Source: Allodiplogaster sudhausi (lineage: Eukaryota > Nematoda > Chromadorea > Rhabditida > Diplogasteridae). From it: a stretch of DNA of 64,000 nt. The notes under the pieces are model-generated. The model saw only the letters and a list, made by a program, of their open reading frames with translations. It had not been told where the DNA came from and did no database searches. Position numbers and translations under genes: made by a program. The DNA lies in contig CALZFC010000006.1 of NCBI GenBank assembly GCA_945643635.1, positions 5,425,001-5,489,000 on the forward strand. The letters run 5' to 3'. Below, in pieces: positions 12,357 to 25,249 of the stretch; position 1 is the first letter of the stretch; each line of letters begins with the position of its first letter.

Positions 12357-13054
12357 TGCAAGGGACCTACGATATCGTGACGGTAAAATGCTTCGCATTT
12401 ATTTCTTTAAAATAATTGTTTTTAATTTCGTAGCCGGATTAGAAAAGGTTATCTTTGAACCAGCATGGAGTATTTATTCAATGTATGAAGGCGAGTAAGA
12501 TCGGATTCAACAGTTAATAAAATATTATAAAATTGAGTGTAAAATAGTGATTAATATCCCCTCTCTCTTTCTCTGTTAACCGGGAATAGAGAGAAAGGTT
12601 TTTCTCTGTCAAAATTTTTTTATTGCCCCCCTAGCCACACAAGCGAGTGCGCCGTTCGATTCCCTGAAAGATCGGTTTTGCCAAGGTCGAGCTCGGCGAG
12701 TGACGAGTCATTTGAACGCGAAGCACAAATTGTCAAGAGTGAGAAATTGTTTCTTTTTTTTTCATGTCAAGTAGCCAAGTGAGTTATTTTGCTCACTTTC
12801 TGGAATTACACGACATTTAATTTATATTTACTTTCCGTTGTCTGATTCAGAAGACTTGTGTGAAAGACTTTGCACTGCACATTTATTCAACTTCTTGCAA
12901 ACCACCATGCAAGAGAAAAGGTTAATCCAGGAAAATGGTTTTAGGGATTTCCTAAATTTCTGATATTTTCCTTGGTCATTCGTCATGTGTGATTTCATCT
13001 CCTTGGTCTTGCGTTATGTGTGTATGCTCACTTTCTGCAATAACACGACTTTAC

Positions 13055-13091
<37 letters not shown>

Positions 13092-14857
13092 TTTCTCGCC
13101 TTGACTCCCTCCTTGCGGACAAGAGTGGCGTTGACCTCTGCGATGGGCATTGCTCTTCCTGCGCTGTAATAGTAAAGAGTAAAAGAAAATGCAATGAATT
13201 TTTTTTGCCACATTTTTCTCTCTCAGACCCTGTTTCTCTGTCCATTGGTAGAATCTCTATCGATCCCAGATCGAAGACATAAATCAAACCAATCGCAGCT
13301 TCACCTTTATCATGGCTGAATATCGCATGCTTCTGTGACGCCTGAAAGCACCACAAAATGAATAAAGTGAAACTTCGAAACATCTTAAACTTGTCATTAT
13401 TGCGTTGGTCCTTCATCAGACAATAAAAAAACATGACAGAATAAAAACGCTAATTCTCTCTCACACAAATGCTGCAAAGAAATCTCAAAATTTTGTCACT
13501 GAAAAAGGGTGATATTGTAAATCGTGAAAAAAGAACTTATTATCAGCTGCATTCGTTAGCTGTCACGCGTGATATAAAAGTTGTCATGTATAAGTCAAGA
13601 GGGAATCCTAATCTGCCTTAATCTGCACTGTTCTTCAAATTCATCACAATTGTGCTTATATTGGCTAATAGTTTGAACCCAACTTGCAAAGATCAGCAAT
13701 GCGCAAATCGCTTTTGTTGGTAAAATGCTAGCGAAATGCACGGGTCCATTCGTGATTCGCCTTTTCGTGAAGCAACGTATTAATTGGTGCATGAATGTCT
13801 TTGATTTTTGACTGTGTTTAGCCGCCGAATTTCCGATTGAATGTACAAATGTAAAGGTTTTCACATTATAGAGCAAGAATTGTTTTCTTGACATGTCTTA
13901 GTATTTGTATGCATTCGATGTCGCCATACTCGAAGAAGTAATTGTGAAAAAATTCCATCCTATTAAATATATTGGCGTTGTTCAAGACATGTACTTACTA
14001 TCAGTTGTCTCTGTCAGACATCGAATGTTTCGTAAGGTAAGTATGAAAAAATATACAGTTCGTTCCTGCATTGGAGAAATAATTATTTCGAAAAATTATC
14101 TACTGTAAGAACCCAGACGAAAGAAATGAAATCGCATAAAAGGCCACAGCAACGAAATTAAATCACACATGAGCCCAGATCAACGAAGTTAAATCACACA
14201 TAACGCAAGACCAAGGAGATGAAATCACATATAACGAATGACCAAGGAAAATATCAGAAATTTAGGAAATTCCTAAAACCATTTTCCTGGATTAACCTTT
14301 TCTCTTGCATGGTGGTTTGCAAGAAGTTAAATAAATGTGCAGTGCAAAGTCTTTCACACAAGTCTTCTGAATCAGACAACGGAAAGTAAATATAAATTAA
14401 ATGTCGTGTAATTCCAGAAAGTGAGCAAAATAACTCACTTGGCTACTTGACATGAAAAAAAAGAAACAATTTCTCACTCTTGACAATTTGTGCTTCGCAT
14501 TCAAATGACTCGTCACTCGCCGAGCTCGACCTTGGCAAAACCGATCTTTCAGGGAATTGAACGGCGCACTCGCTCGTGTGGAGGGGGGCAATAAAAAAAT
14601 TTTAACAGAGAAAAACCTTTCTCTCTATTCCGGGTTATCAGAGAAAGAGAGAGGGGATATTAATCACTATTTTACACTCAATTTGATAATATCTTATTAA
14701 CTGTTGAATCCGATCTTTCTCGCCTGCATACATAGAATAAATACTCCATTCCGGTTCAAAGATAACCTTTTCTAATACGGCTACGAAATTAAAAATAATT
14801 ATTTTAAAGAAATAAATGCGAAGCATTTTACCGTCACGATATCGTAGGTCCCTTGCA
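12357..14857 (+). mobile_element. long inverted-repeat element, about 665-bp arms
   Basis: Arms 12357-13022 and 14195-14857 are inverted copies, from TGCAAGGGACCTACGATATC to TCTTGCGTTATGTGTG, with few mismatches. The 1.2-kb loop has a (TA)16 run (about 13060-13092), a copy of the GTCAGGCGTCACAG repeat and no convincing gene. A single arm-like piece also occurs at about 50570-50720. Confidence 0.8.
13058..13092 (+). repeat. (TA)n microsatellite
   Basis: About 16 TA units inside the loop of the 12357-14857 inverted-repeat element. Confidence 0.9.
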
Positions 14858-16504
14858 ATAATAACTCACTTGGCAACTTGACATGAAAAAAAGAAACAAT
14901 TTTTCACTCATGACAATTTGTGCTTCGCGCTCAAATGACTCGTTACTCGAGCTTGGCAATGCCGATCCTTAATCGAATGCGCTCGCTCGTGTGGCAAGGA
15001 GGGGACAGGGACAAAGATCGAGAAACAGTGAGAGAGAGGGAGAGAGAGAAAGATAAGGGAAGGGAGGAGAGAAAGAAGAGAAGGGGAGAGAAGAGAGAGA
15101 CAGAGAGAGGATGAGCAGTGAATAAAAATTCTGACACGGCGGATTTGGAAATCACTGGGGAAATAAAGTATGGCAGAAATACCCGTTTTCTGATCCAGGA
15201 CGTGTTAGTCTGCGGAAAAGATTAAAAAAGAATAGCAGTGAGAAGGAATGAGATGCGTCTTCGGATGTCACACAATTTTGTCTGCTCCATATTAAAGAAA
15301 TTTTATTGTAAAAAGTTAATTTAAGAGAGCCTGTCAGAGTATCGTTCCACCAAGGTATGACACTCTGATATTTTTAAATTAAATTTCCTTCACCAAAATT
15401 GATTATAGTAAATGTTCAACTTGACGTTGTGAACAAAATAGGCTGTATTTCAAAGGTCTTACTGATATCCTCTCTTAAAATTATATTGGCGATTTCGAAC
15501 GGGATCGAAGAAAAGAAAGAAATAAAGAGAGAGAGAGAAAGAGAGAGATACAGGAGAACAAAAGAAAGAGAATTCAACCACCGTAGCCAAAATTGTACGA
15601 TACAAATTTATATACTCGGTTCATGTGTTAAATAAATAAAAAAAGATTAATCCCATTATAATGTCACACTTGTAGCCTGAATCAGACAAAGTAATATATC
15701 ATTAAGAGAGAAGGGAGAGAGAGAGGATGAGACATAGAGAGAGAAGGGAGAGAGAGAGAGACGGAGAGAGACTGAGAGAGAGAAAGAAAATGTTTTTTTT
15801 AAATTCAAACTAATTACTATTTCTATTATTAAATTTGATAATATATTTCCTGATTTTAATTTTTTTAAATAAGAAATTTGACTTTTTAACACTGAAATTT
15901 ATAATATTTTATGAATTGTTTAAAACCTTAAATTAGTATACAATGCAGATGCACTTGAAAATCGCTACTTTCTTCTCTCTTATAGATCAAAGATATTCAT
16001 GAACAACAAAAGAAAGCAAATAACTTTGCCTGAAGGATAGGCGCACAGGTGCTTTCCTGCAGAATCAATTGGTCCTCCGGAGGAGTGTTCGAACGATGCA
16101 CACTGTCCCCGTTCCTTCCATTGCCACTCACAAAACCTCAAAATCTTCCCCGCCCTCATTGTGCTTATTTTCTCATCGTTCCAATTTCCATATCACTCGC
16201 TTGATTTGATAGTAGTGATACGGTGGAATTGGAGTAAGAAAAATTGGGGTAAGAAAAAAAAAGATTCTTGTCTCTGATTATGGAAAGGAACCGTCGACAT
16301 TACAACTTGAAAATAGCTGTGAGATGAAATGAGGCCTCACTGTCCTTACTTTAGAAAACTCCGTTTTCCTCCTTATTTTTGTTTACATTTCCTTTGGTAT
16401 TTGCAATGCAAGAATCAGCATTTTTCAGTTTAATAGTAACAAGAAAACAGTAAGCCTTTCAGGGCTTTTTTTAATATCTCAAATTGCAGCCTAATTAGCC
16501 GGAC

Positions 16505-17070
16505 TACGTACTCATCGCGGGGAGATTAAATTTACAAATATTTTATGACATTTTTTTGTTTTATGCTTTACCACCTTTCTTATGTGAATATTCTATAATA
16601 AATTAAAGAATATTAGACAAACTAGTATCAAATAAATAAAAGAACAATAACATTTTGCTTTGAAAAAAAACTGCCTTATCGAAAACAGCGTTACTTGTCT
16701 TCCGTATTTTTTTGAGTAATCCGATGGACTTCAAATTGAAACCTTAGCACGTTGAACATACGATTGCAGTTTTTCGGTGATCGCCCTTCTTTAAAGAAGG
16801 GCGATCACCGAAAAATTGCAATTGTATGTTCAAACGTGCAAAGGTTTCAAACGGAAGTCCATTTAATTACTCAAAAAAGTACGGTAGATGAGATCGCTAA
16901 AGTAGCGCTGATTTCGAAGCGAGAAGTTATTGCTCGTTTACTAATTTCATACTGTTTTGCATAATATTTTTTAGTTTATTGTAGAATATTCACATACGAA
17001 AGGGATAAAGTATGAAACAAACAAATGTCTTAAAATATTTGTAAATTGAATCTTCCCGCGATGGGTAAGT
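16505..17070 (+). mobile_element. loop-free fold-back (perfect-centre palindrome)
   Basis: About 283-bp inverted arms meet with no spacer at 16795/16796 (CGGTGATCGCCCTTCTTTAAAGAAGGGCGATCACCG). Outer ends are TACTCATCGCGGGGAGATT and its complement. A lone copy of the tip (TTTTCGGTGATCGCCCTCC) is at about 17270-17290. Confidence 0.8.
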
Positions 17071-17653
17071 GGCAGCAAATCTACTGTCGAGTGCTGTAAC
17101 ACCACGTTTTTGCACTGACACCAATCACAAATTCATTCAAAAATTGAATTTTCAAGTATCTTAAACTTGAATATGGAACTTTTTTATGCTTTTTCATTTG
17201 CCTTTTCTTTTTCCTCATGCCCGAGACTATTCGAAAATTGCAAAGATGTTTCAGAAATCGGCAATTACTTTTCGGTGATCGCCCTCCTTTAAAGAAGTAA
17301 AAAAAAAATAACAATCAGCTGTAATCTAATTCACTTTTCTTACATTTAGCCGTTCTAATCGTGACTCTACAAATCGAATGCACTTCCGGCAAAGAGGCGC
17401 GAAAAAAGTATTCAGAATGATAAACAGTTACGCTATGGCAGGTTGTCGACCAAAGTTTGAAATATGCTTTATTTTTGATTGGATTCTGAACTGCTACCAC
17501 GTCACATCTTTTTTTTAAATCTTTTTTTTTTCTCTGGAAGACATACTGCCTCTCTCTCTCCTGTCCCAAGCACTTATATTGCAATGAAACCTTTTTTTGC
17601 ATTCGGGAACAGCCATTATGAAACTCTGTGCCGTCCAGATACTCACTTTCTAG

Positions 17654-17704
<51 letters not shown>

Positions 17705-18319
17705 CCTCTCTCTCGTCTAAACATTAGCCCAATTTGTCATATTTCTTTGTGCATGGCAATTCTTTTGAAAGTGTCGATGTGAGAGTTTGGCAAATGTTCT
17801 TGCCCCCAATGAAAACAAGTCGCAGTGACGGTGGTTTTAAGACTGGTTCAGAAAGCATATTAGCGAAAATAGGATCTCAGCCGATCAGTTCTTGCTGTAG
17901 CAGTTCTTTTATATAATTGCAAAATTGTTTTTATAATAAATTCTGAATTATCTAGACAAAACCATAAAAATGTGGCTAGTTCCACAGTGAAGAGGTGCTA
18001 TTTTCACCGTCAATAAGGGAAGGAGCGGAGTTGTGAACCTCGAATTTAGGCTGCTACGCAACGGTGGGTTGCATTGAATTGATCAGGGGGTTACACGGGT
18101 CATCGAAGGTCGCAAAAGATAAGTATCTTATTAGTAGTTAGATTATGCATTTTAGATTGTTAAATTATGAAATGGAAAATCACTTTTAACTTATAAGAAT
18201 ACGAAATCGATCGAAATATATTTTTACCTTGTTAACTACATCTTTGTTATTTGTTGTGTGGCCAACCTAGTGGAAAACCTTTTTCTTCTTTCTCTCTCGT
18301 TTGTTCCAAAAAGTGACAA

Positions 18320-18523
18320 ATGCCGCTTGCTTGTTCTTCTTCAGAGTTACGCGATGTGCGGGAGAGAATGGAAGATGTTGCGGAAGAAGGGTCCCTTCCC
18401 GGTAGCAAGTTGTCGAAGAGACATACTTATTCCCAGTGGTTTAGTCGCTCGCCTACTGAGTATATTTCCAGTCATCAGAACCTCCTTTGCTCGGCTTGTC
18501 GTTGGTTGGTCAGTAAAAATTAA
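18320..18523 (+). other. possible coding fragment, unrecognised
   Basis: A 67-codon frame starting ATGCCGCTTGC has non-repetitive, balanced composition (ELRDVRERMEDVAEEGSLPG ... CSACRWLV), unlike surrounding frames. It has no known motif and no clear splice signals. It could be an exon, a gene relic or chance. Confidence 0.2.
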
Positions 18524-19192
18524 CGTTAGGATAATTTATTTACATATACTATGCTGCAATTATTTCTTTGTGTAAAATAATTCTTTTAAATGATTTATTC
18601 ATCGCAGCGATTTATTCTAAATCGGACAACTTATGCAATAAGTGATCATGGTTCTTGCATTATTTTTACAACTTTAGAATTACTTTTAACTTATAGAAAG
18701 GAAACTTAAATTTGAGTAAACAAATGGATGAGAAGCCTAATGGTTAGCTCAATTAAATAATTAAATAATGGCTTGCATTTAGAATAAAAGCGCTGAGCAC
18801 TTGTAAAAAAAATATAAATTTTTTTTACAAATATATGTTTTACTCATAAACCTGGCAGGCAAACTTGTGTGCAACTTTTTTCTGGCGCTTATGATATTGA
18901 TATATGTCTCACAATAATTTTTTTATTAGTTTCTTATGTTCTTCTTCCAGCTGCTGGTCATATGAAAGTTTATTTATTAGATTTTATTTCCTTAGTATTG
19001 CTACTCTAGTTCGAATATAGGGTGCCATCATTGAGTGAGACATGGACAGTGCAAGGGTGAGAGAGAGAGAGATACAGACAGACAGATAGGTAGAGGGAAG
19101 AGTGACAGAGAGTAGTCACTTAATTAGAGTCGAAATGTTGTTATAAAAATTTTAAGAAATTAGTTTTACATTAAAAAGGTAAAATTTAAATC

Positions 19193-19329
19193 TGAGAGCC
19201 TAAATCGGGCCGGCCGGGCCGGGTCGGGCCCAAAATTATAAGGCTCGGAAATTTCCGGCCGGGCCGGGCCGACACCCCCGAAGGGCCGGGCTGCCCAAAA
19301 CAAAAATTTTGGGCCCATTCCCATCTCTG
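19193..19329 (-). mobile_element. fragment of a related hAT element (GGGCCC arrays)
   Basis: Same GGCCGGGCC / GGGCCCAAAATTTT subterminal arrays as in 21528-22677. On the minus strand it starts CAGAGATGGGAATGGGCC, a typical hAT terminus. No 8-bp duplication was found, and the size (about 137 bp) suggests internal deletion. Confidence 0.55.
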
Positions 19330-19509
19330 CATGTATGTACTTGTACACGTTTGTACCATCTGCTGCTGCTCTTTCGCTATTTCTCTCTCTCTCTCTCTCT
19401 CTATATCTCACACTCGCCTTCCCTTTCTAACTATCTTTCTTTTTTTTTAAAAATAATACTTTATAATATTTTATGAATTGTTTAAACCCTTAACTTAGTA
19501 TACAAGGTA

Positions 19510-19800
19510 CAGTACCGCCCAAGATTTGTTATAATTGCAGGCCACACTCGATGTTGATGTGAAATCACTATTGCCAGAGAGCAATTCTATTTTGTTCCCG
19601 CAATGCTTGCGAAATCCACCGGCACATTGTCCATTCGTATATTCGAGATTTCTTTTCACTTTATTAATTTTGTGGTGCTGTCAGGCGTCACAGAAGCATG
19701 CGATATTCAGCCATGATAAAGGTAAAGCTGCGTTTGGGTTGATTTATGTCTTCGATCGGGGATCGATCGAGATTCTCCCAATGGACAGAGAGACAGGAAA
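19510..19800 (+). mobile_element. partial relative of the CAGTACCGCCC MITE joined to another repeat
   Basis: TA then CAGTACCGCCCAAGATTTG marks a left terminus like that at 8799, but no matching right end was found. The following sequence (19670-19800, containing GTGCTGTCAGGCGTCACAGAAGC) recurs inverted at about 13210-13370 and 51280-51450. Confidence 0.5.
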
Positions 19801-21527
19801 TGAGAACAGAAAAACGCAAAATTTCCCGCCATTTTTACATATACTTCTATTCATGACTTCAAAACAAAAAATAATAGATTATAGATACTTCAAATAAAAA
19901 ACAATATTTAAAAAAAACAGGATAGCAAAGCCATTTACATATGAAACGAACCCGAAACACTGCACCGGACGAAAAGAATATAGCGATCCACCTTTGCAGT
20001 GTTCGATTTTGGCGCCTAGCTTGGAACATCCATGAGCAGAGAGAAGAAGCCCCAGAGGTCAGCGACTTTCTTGTCGAATCGAAGATGAAAGAGGAGGTTG
20101 TACATTGAGCTTGTGTTCTACTGTACTTTACACCATCTACACCGTAAAACTTAAAACACTGAACAGGATGCGTCCCATATTCCATGACTTTAGTTTTACA
20201 TTGCTGTCCAAATCCAGCGTGTCATTTACTTCAATGCAAGCGAGTGCCATTCACAGAGAGAAGTGGTACGACGATAAAAATTGCTCATTGAGATATAAAC
20301 CCTATTCTGAACATGATTAGCTCTAGACGGATCTGAGAAAGTTGTGAATAATTTTATCAATTGTGGACGATGCGCACACTAAATGTATTTCATTTCATCT
20401 CACAGCTATTTTCAAGTTGTAATGTCGACGGTTCCTTTCCATAATCAGAGACAAGAATCTTTGTTTAATTTTCTCACCCCTTGGCTGTCCAATTCCACCG
20501 TATCACTACTATCAAATCAAGCGAGTGATATGGAAAGTGATGAGAAAATAAGCACAATGAGGGTGGGGAGGATTGTGAGGTTTTATGAGTGGTAATGGAG
20601 GGAACGGGGACAGTGTGCATCGTTCGAACACTCCTCCGGAGGACCAGTTGATTCTGCAGGAAAGCACCTGTGCGCCTATCCTTCAGGCAAAGTTATTTGC
20701 TTTCTTTTGTTGTTCATGAATATCTTTGATCTATAAGAGAGAAGAAAGTAGCGATTTTCAAGTGCATCTGCATTGTATACTAATTTAAGGTTTTAAACAA
20801 TTCATAAAATATTATAAATTTCAGTGTTAAAAATAGTAATTAATTCAAATTTCTTATTAAAAAAAATTAAAATCAGGAAATATATTATCAAATTTAATAA
20901 CAGAAATAGTAATTAGTTTGAATTAAAAAAAACATTTTCTTTATCTTTCTCCGTCTCTCTCCGTCTCTCTCTCTCTACTTTCTCTCTCTACTTCTCATCC
21001 TCTCTCTCTCTCCCTTCTCTCTCTATGTCTCATTCTCTCTCTTCCTTCTTTCCCTATCTCTCTGCTTCTCTCCTTCTCCCTCTCCCTCTCTCTCACACTC
21101 TCTCGCTCTTCGTCCCCCTCCCCTCCACCCCACACGAGCGAGCGCGCCGTTCGATTTCCTGAAGGATCGGCTTTGCCAAGCTCGAGTGACGAGTCGTTCG
21201 AGCGCGAAGCACAAATTGTCAAGAGTGAGAAATTGTTTCTTTTTTCACGTCAAGTAGCCAAGTGAGTTATAATTACTTGACCTTCATCAAGTCTAGTTGT
21301 ATGTATGCTATAATCAATTTTTAGTAAAGAAATTCAAAAAAAAATTCCAAGTTCAGGTCTTGCTCGAACGATACTGACAGGCTCTCTTAAATAAAATTTC
21401 GGCAATAAAATTTCTTTAATATATAACAGACAAAATTGCGTGACATCCAAAGCCGCAACGCATTACCAATGCTCACGCTGTTTCTTCGCCGTTTATAGAC
21501 GATATGTGAGGGAAAATCACCGGCAGC

Positions 21528-22677
21528 CAGAGCCGGTAACGGTCCGGCCCGGCCCGGCCCGGCCCGGCCCGCGGGCCGGGCCGGCCCAACTTCCCAGAGC
21601 CCCGGGCCGGGCCGGGCCGGGCCCAAAAAAGGTGGGCCGGCCCGCAGGCCCGTTTGGGCCCGATAAACACACGATGTCGTCCAGTCAGGACGACTGGTGG
21701 CATATGAACTTCCATCACATATTAATTTTTCTTTTCTAAAATATTTACTACTATACATTAAAATGAATCATCGTTGCATGAAATTCCTCTTTCTCATACG
21801 AAAATGTCCTATTTCTCTGTCTCGAACGCGAACACACTGCTTTTTTTCCTCTGCCCGTCTCTCCCACTCTCTCGCTGTCTCTGTCTTCGCTCTCTTCTCT
21901 CTCTCCCTCTCTCTCTCTCTTCTTTCCTTCTCTCTCTCTTCTTTCCTTCTCTCTCTCTTACTTCCTTCCCTCTCTCTCTTCTCTCTCTCTGTCTTTCTGT
22001 CTCTCTTTTCTCTCTCCCTGTCTTTCTGTCTCTCTCTCTCTTTTCATAGTTTCTCTCTGATTTTTTTTTCATTTTCAAACACACTCGGCAGTTGGAGGCT
22101 AGAACAATTTGTTGACACAAACACCATAATGCAACGTCAGAGATGCTCCCATCCTCCCGGCAGATTGTGATGGGTGGGGGAAGAAAAGCACCGGAGCAAG
22201 TTGCCGGGTCGGAGAGGTCCCTTCTCCCCCCCCCCCCCCCAAAAAAAAAACGACACTTTACAACGGCGGATGATTAGAAAGCGCGTGAAAAATAGAATAG
22301 CTAAAACCCACATTAAGGCCACGACATTTCTGCGCGTGTGTAACTTATTGTTAGTAGCAAGTAGAAAATAATTGTTAAAACTTTCTGTAATTACGCTTTA
22401 GAAAAATTCTCCTTTAAAATAAATAATATTTGTTTATCGACAAAACATTTAGAATTTATATGGCTAAACATGGAAACATGTTGAACAATATAAATTCTGA
22501 GTTTTAAGGTACTTAGTAGTTAATCGGAAATTTTTAACCAAATTTTTTTTGAAAATCGGGCTCAAACGGGCCTACGGGCCGGGCCCAAAATTTTAGGGCC
22601 CGGAAATGGTTCTGGCCGGGCCGGCCCAGACCATGGGCCCGACGGGCCCAAAATTTTTGGGCTATTTACCGGCTCTA
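21528..22677 (+). mobile_element. hAT-superfamily non-autonomous element with 8-bp target duplication
   Basis: Termini CAGAGCCGGTAA and TTACCGGCTCTA (complement TAGAGCCGGTAA) fit the hAT YARNG rule. CCGGCAGC is duplicated at 21520-21527 and 22678-22685. The unoccupied version of the target (..AAAATCACCGGCAGCTTA..) is present at about 4719-4734. Subterminal regions are dense GGCCC/GGGCCC arrays (21540-21665 and 22555-22665); the middle is AT-rich with a CT microsatellite (about 21880-22060) and a C14-A10 run (about 22227-22250). No transposase was seen. Confidence 0.85.
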
Positions 22678-22689
22678 CCGGCAGCTTAA

Positions 22690-22780
22690 ATAGCCAAGTG
22701 AGTCAGTTTGCTCACTTTCTGGAATAACACGACTTCTAATTTATACTTTCCGTTGTTTGATTCAGGCCAACCGGATAACA
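22690..22780 (+). repeat. dispersed terminus-like repeat (CAAGTGAGTTATTTTGCTCAC family)
   Basis: TAGCCAAGTGAGT..TTGCTCACTTTCTGGAATAACACGAC..CTTTCCGTTGTCTGATTCAGG is found at 22690-22780 and recurs at about 6815-6895, 12770-12850, 14375-14450 (minus), 43648-43705 and 46220-46310 (minus). Its inner TGAGTTATTTTGCTCA is itself an inverted repeat. It is probably an element end. Confidence 0.6.
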
Positions 22781-23904
22781 AATGACTCGAACGTGGCTGG
22801 AACGAGAATTTCTCTTCTAAACATATTTCACTAATAAACGGATCAGACAACGGAATCAGTAAAAACATCTTTGCTAGTCTTTATTTTTTCCGCGCACTCC
22901 AATAAGAGAGACAGAGTGGGAGAGGTCCAGTGGATGATCAAAATTAGGTTAACGAGATATATGTAAGGACCATTTATAAACTAGGTTTTCATAACAAAAT
23001 AAGAAAATATATAAAACAAACATAAACAAATTAAGTTTTACTCACACTCATAACCCATGGTGTAGCCTTTTCTGAAACCAATAAACCGAAGAAGCTTTAT
23101 TTTTAAAATAAAAAAAAATCATATGCGCCTTTTGGTTTTGCCTGCTATTAGTATTTAGAAGAAGTCTTTAAAACATTATATAATTTTGTAATGTATAGTT
23201 TTCAAGTGAATAACTTAAAACAAACTAGCGTTGTGCAGTTTTTAAAACTTTGGATGATATGCAAGTATGCACAATGTTTATCTTTTCATCTGAAATCTTT
23301 TCATCTTTTCCTTTGTATTAGTTTCGTCAGCATTCCACTTCAAAATCAGAATAAACCATCTTTGTTAGTATTTTATTAACTCAATCCACCCCAATTCAAC
23401 CGTTTGTCTGCATTGTCAAATCAAATGGGTGACATTCTATTTATCGACATCGAAATAAATAAATGTGACGCCACTTGGAGAGACAATTTTAGTCATTTTT
23501 AAAATTTTCCTTCACTGGTAAAGAGTAATATCTAAAAGTTGAGGAAAGATTTAGAAATGCTTAACTTAGGAAGGAAATGGGGAGATGGGGAGGGAAAAGG
23601 AAAAGGCAGTGTCCGATTAGAGAGAGAGAGAGAGAGAGAGGGAGAGAGTGAAAGAGAGATAGTAATACAAAGACAAAAGGTTAAAAATCGCTCGTCATTT
23701 GTCTGCTACGATGTATCCTTTTGAGCAGAAAACCTTACGATCGATGAACATTCTTAGGAAGTTCAGACTCGGTGGTTTTCCGGCCTCGTCGTTTTATATA
23801 TTAACTGAAAGTGGATACATGCTGCTATGAGTTGTTGAGTGCGCCACGAAAATAATTCGGAGAACGAGCACTGGTAGGTACAAGACGAACAAGAGATGAC
23901 TTCG

Positions 23905-23988
23905 ACTCCATCGTGGAAATCTCGTCCTCGGCTGCCGAGATCAATGAAGTGATTAATCAACAGAAGGTTCTCATCGTTTCGAACTAGT
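23905..23988 (+). other. possible pseudogene fragment, unrecognised
   Basis: The plus-strand frame DFDSIVEISSSAAEINEVIN followed by QQKVLIVSN and a stop, then a shifted ENEIVKQISSLNTA, looks coding-like and helical. The minus strand is also open for 123 codons, so strand and reality are unsettled. Confidence 0.2.
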
Positions 23989-24739
23989 GAAAACGAGATT
24001 GTCAAACAGATATCGTCCCTTAACACAGCGTGAACATGCTGAATTGTCACCTCGACAGGTGAGCACGCAATGTCCTCGAGGTAGACGAAGTCATCTCTCA
24101 TTCGTCTCCCATCTTCCAGCCGTTCTCCGTACAATTTTCAGCTATTTTCAATGGACAAAACAACTAATCTACATAAAAAAGCATTGCGATCAGTGGTTCC
24201 AGCAATGGATGTATTAATTGAACCCCGTTTTGCTCTAGTTGTATTTCTTTCAATTCATAAAATAATATATTCCAACAGAGTTGAAACAAATGCGAGTGGA
24301 GAAGTGTCTCACTCATTCGCTGTAATGGTTATGACACGATGGATTTGGACAGAACTGAGGAAATTAGATTTAGCGAAGATATTATTTCTGCTCGCAAACT
24401 AACTTTAAAAAACAGTGTGTACAAATGGTTCCGGTGGTTTTCGCTAGCATATCGCGAATAAAAAGAATTTACACTTTCATATAGAGATCAATTAAACTCA
24501 TCTGAGATCGAAATATTTCATTCAAATTCGAATTGATGTTGTTCTCAATCAATAGTTCTTGAGGATTTCTCAATCAAGGAAAACAAATTGGATTTGGCTC
24601 TAATGTTCAATCTTGGCAGAATGGAAAAAAAATTCTTGAAAAAGCTACAATCGACGGCGGGAAATTCAAATTGTGGTCCCGTAGCTCCCCACGAAGTGGT
24701 TGCGGCGGCCGGGCACGAAGAGCGCCTGCTGGTTTAGGC

Positions 24740-24990
24740 GTTGGCCTTCTGCTCGTCTTCGCCGTCTCTCTTCTCGTTGTGGTCTTCTACCCGTTCCTCT
24801 TCGGCCGTTTGCAGACGAGTTCTCATAGAAGAAGCAAAGGCAAAAATTCTCATGTTCAAAATCCGTCTACTTATTCAAAAAGGTCAGAGAACAGAGAATT
24901 ATAAAAAAATAGGGTTGCATAAATCGGCATTGTTGTCCAGTTCCTTTTATTTTAATGGAACTATCATTCCCATGTTCTATTACATTAGAA
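24740..24990 (+). repeat. second copy of the 7207-7440 repeat
   Basis: Same blocks as 7207-7440 with a less decayed GC-rich start. The open frames here (Phe/Leu/Val-rich) are shared with the repeat and not evidence of a gene. Confidence 0.65.
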
Positions 24991-25249
24991 ATGTGAAAAT
25001 GTTACGATAAAAAGGGTCTCAAAAGAGCTAGATATGCTTACGAATATTTCATTGAAATTTTACTGATTGTGAGGTTAAAATGAAATGTCCATTAACGTCC
25101 TCGATGCCGGCCGTTCTGGCGTTCAAAGTGCGCAAGTTATTCGTCAAGAAAAATAGTCATTACCCAAGATGTTTCGTAGTCGTTAAGGCGCATGCTATGA
25201 TTGTTCATGTGGTTGTGTTTACGTCTGTGACTTTTTGATTCCAAGTTAA

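Larger units (their letters stand above)
15785..20948 (+). mobile_element. very long inverted-repeat pair, about 550-bp arms, 4-kb loop
   Basis: 15785-16332 and 20390-20948 are inverted copies (GCACAGGTGCTTTCCTGCAG, CTCCGGAGGA, ACAGTGTGCATCG-type blocks). Outside the arms, 14885-15005 pairs with 21150-21265 and 15268-15362 pairs with 21366-21445, but in swapped order, so the outer part has been rearranged. The loop contains the 16505-17070 fold-back. Confidence 0.72.

Noticed and set aside
21697..22170. 157-codon plus-strand frame
   Set aside because: Lies inside the hAT element and is largely a CT microsatellite.
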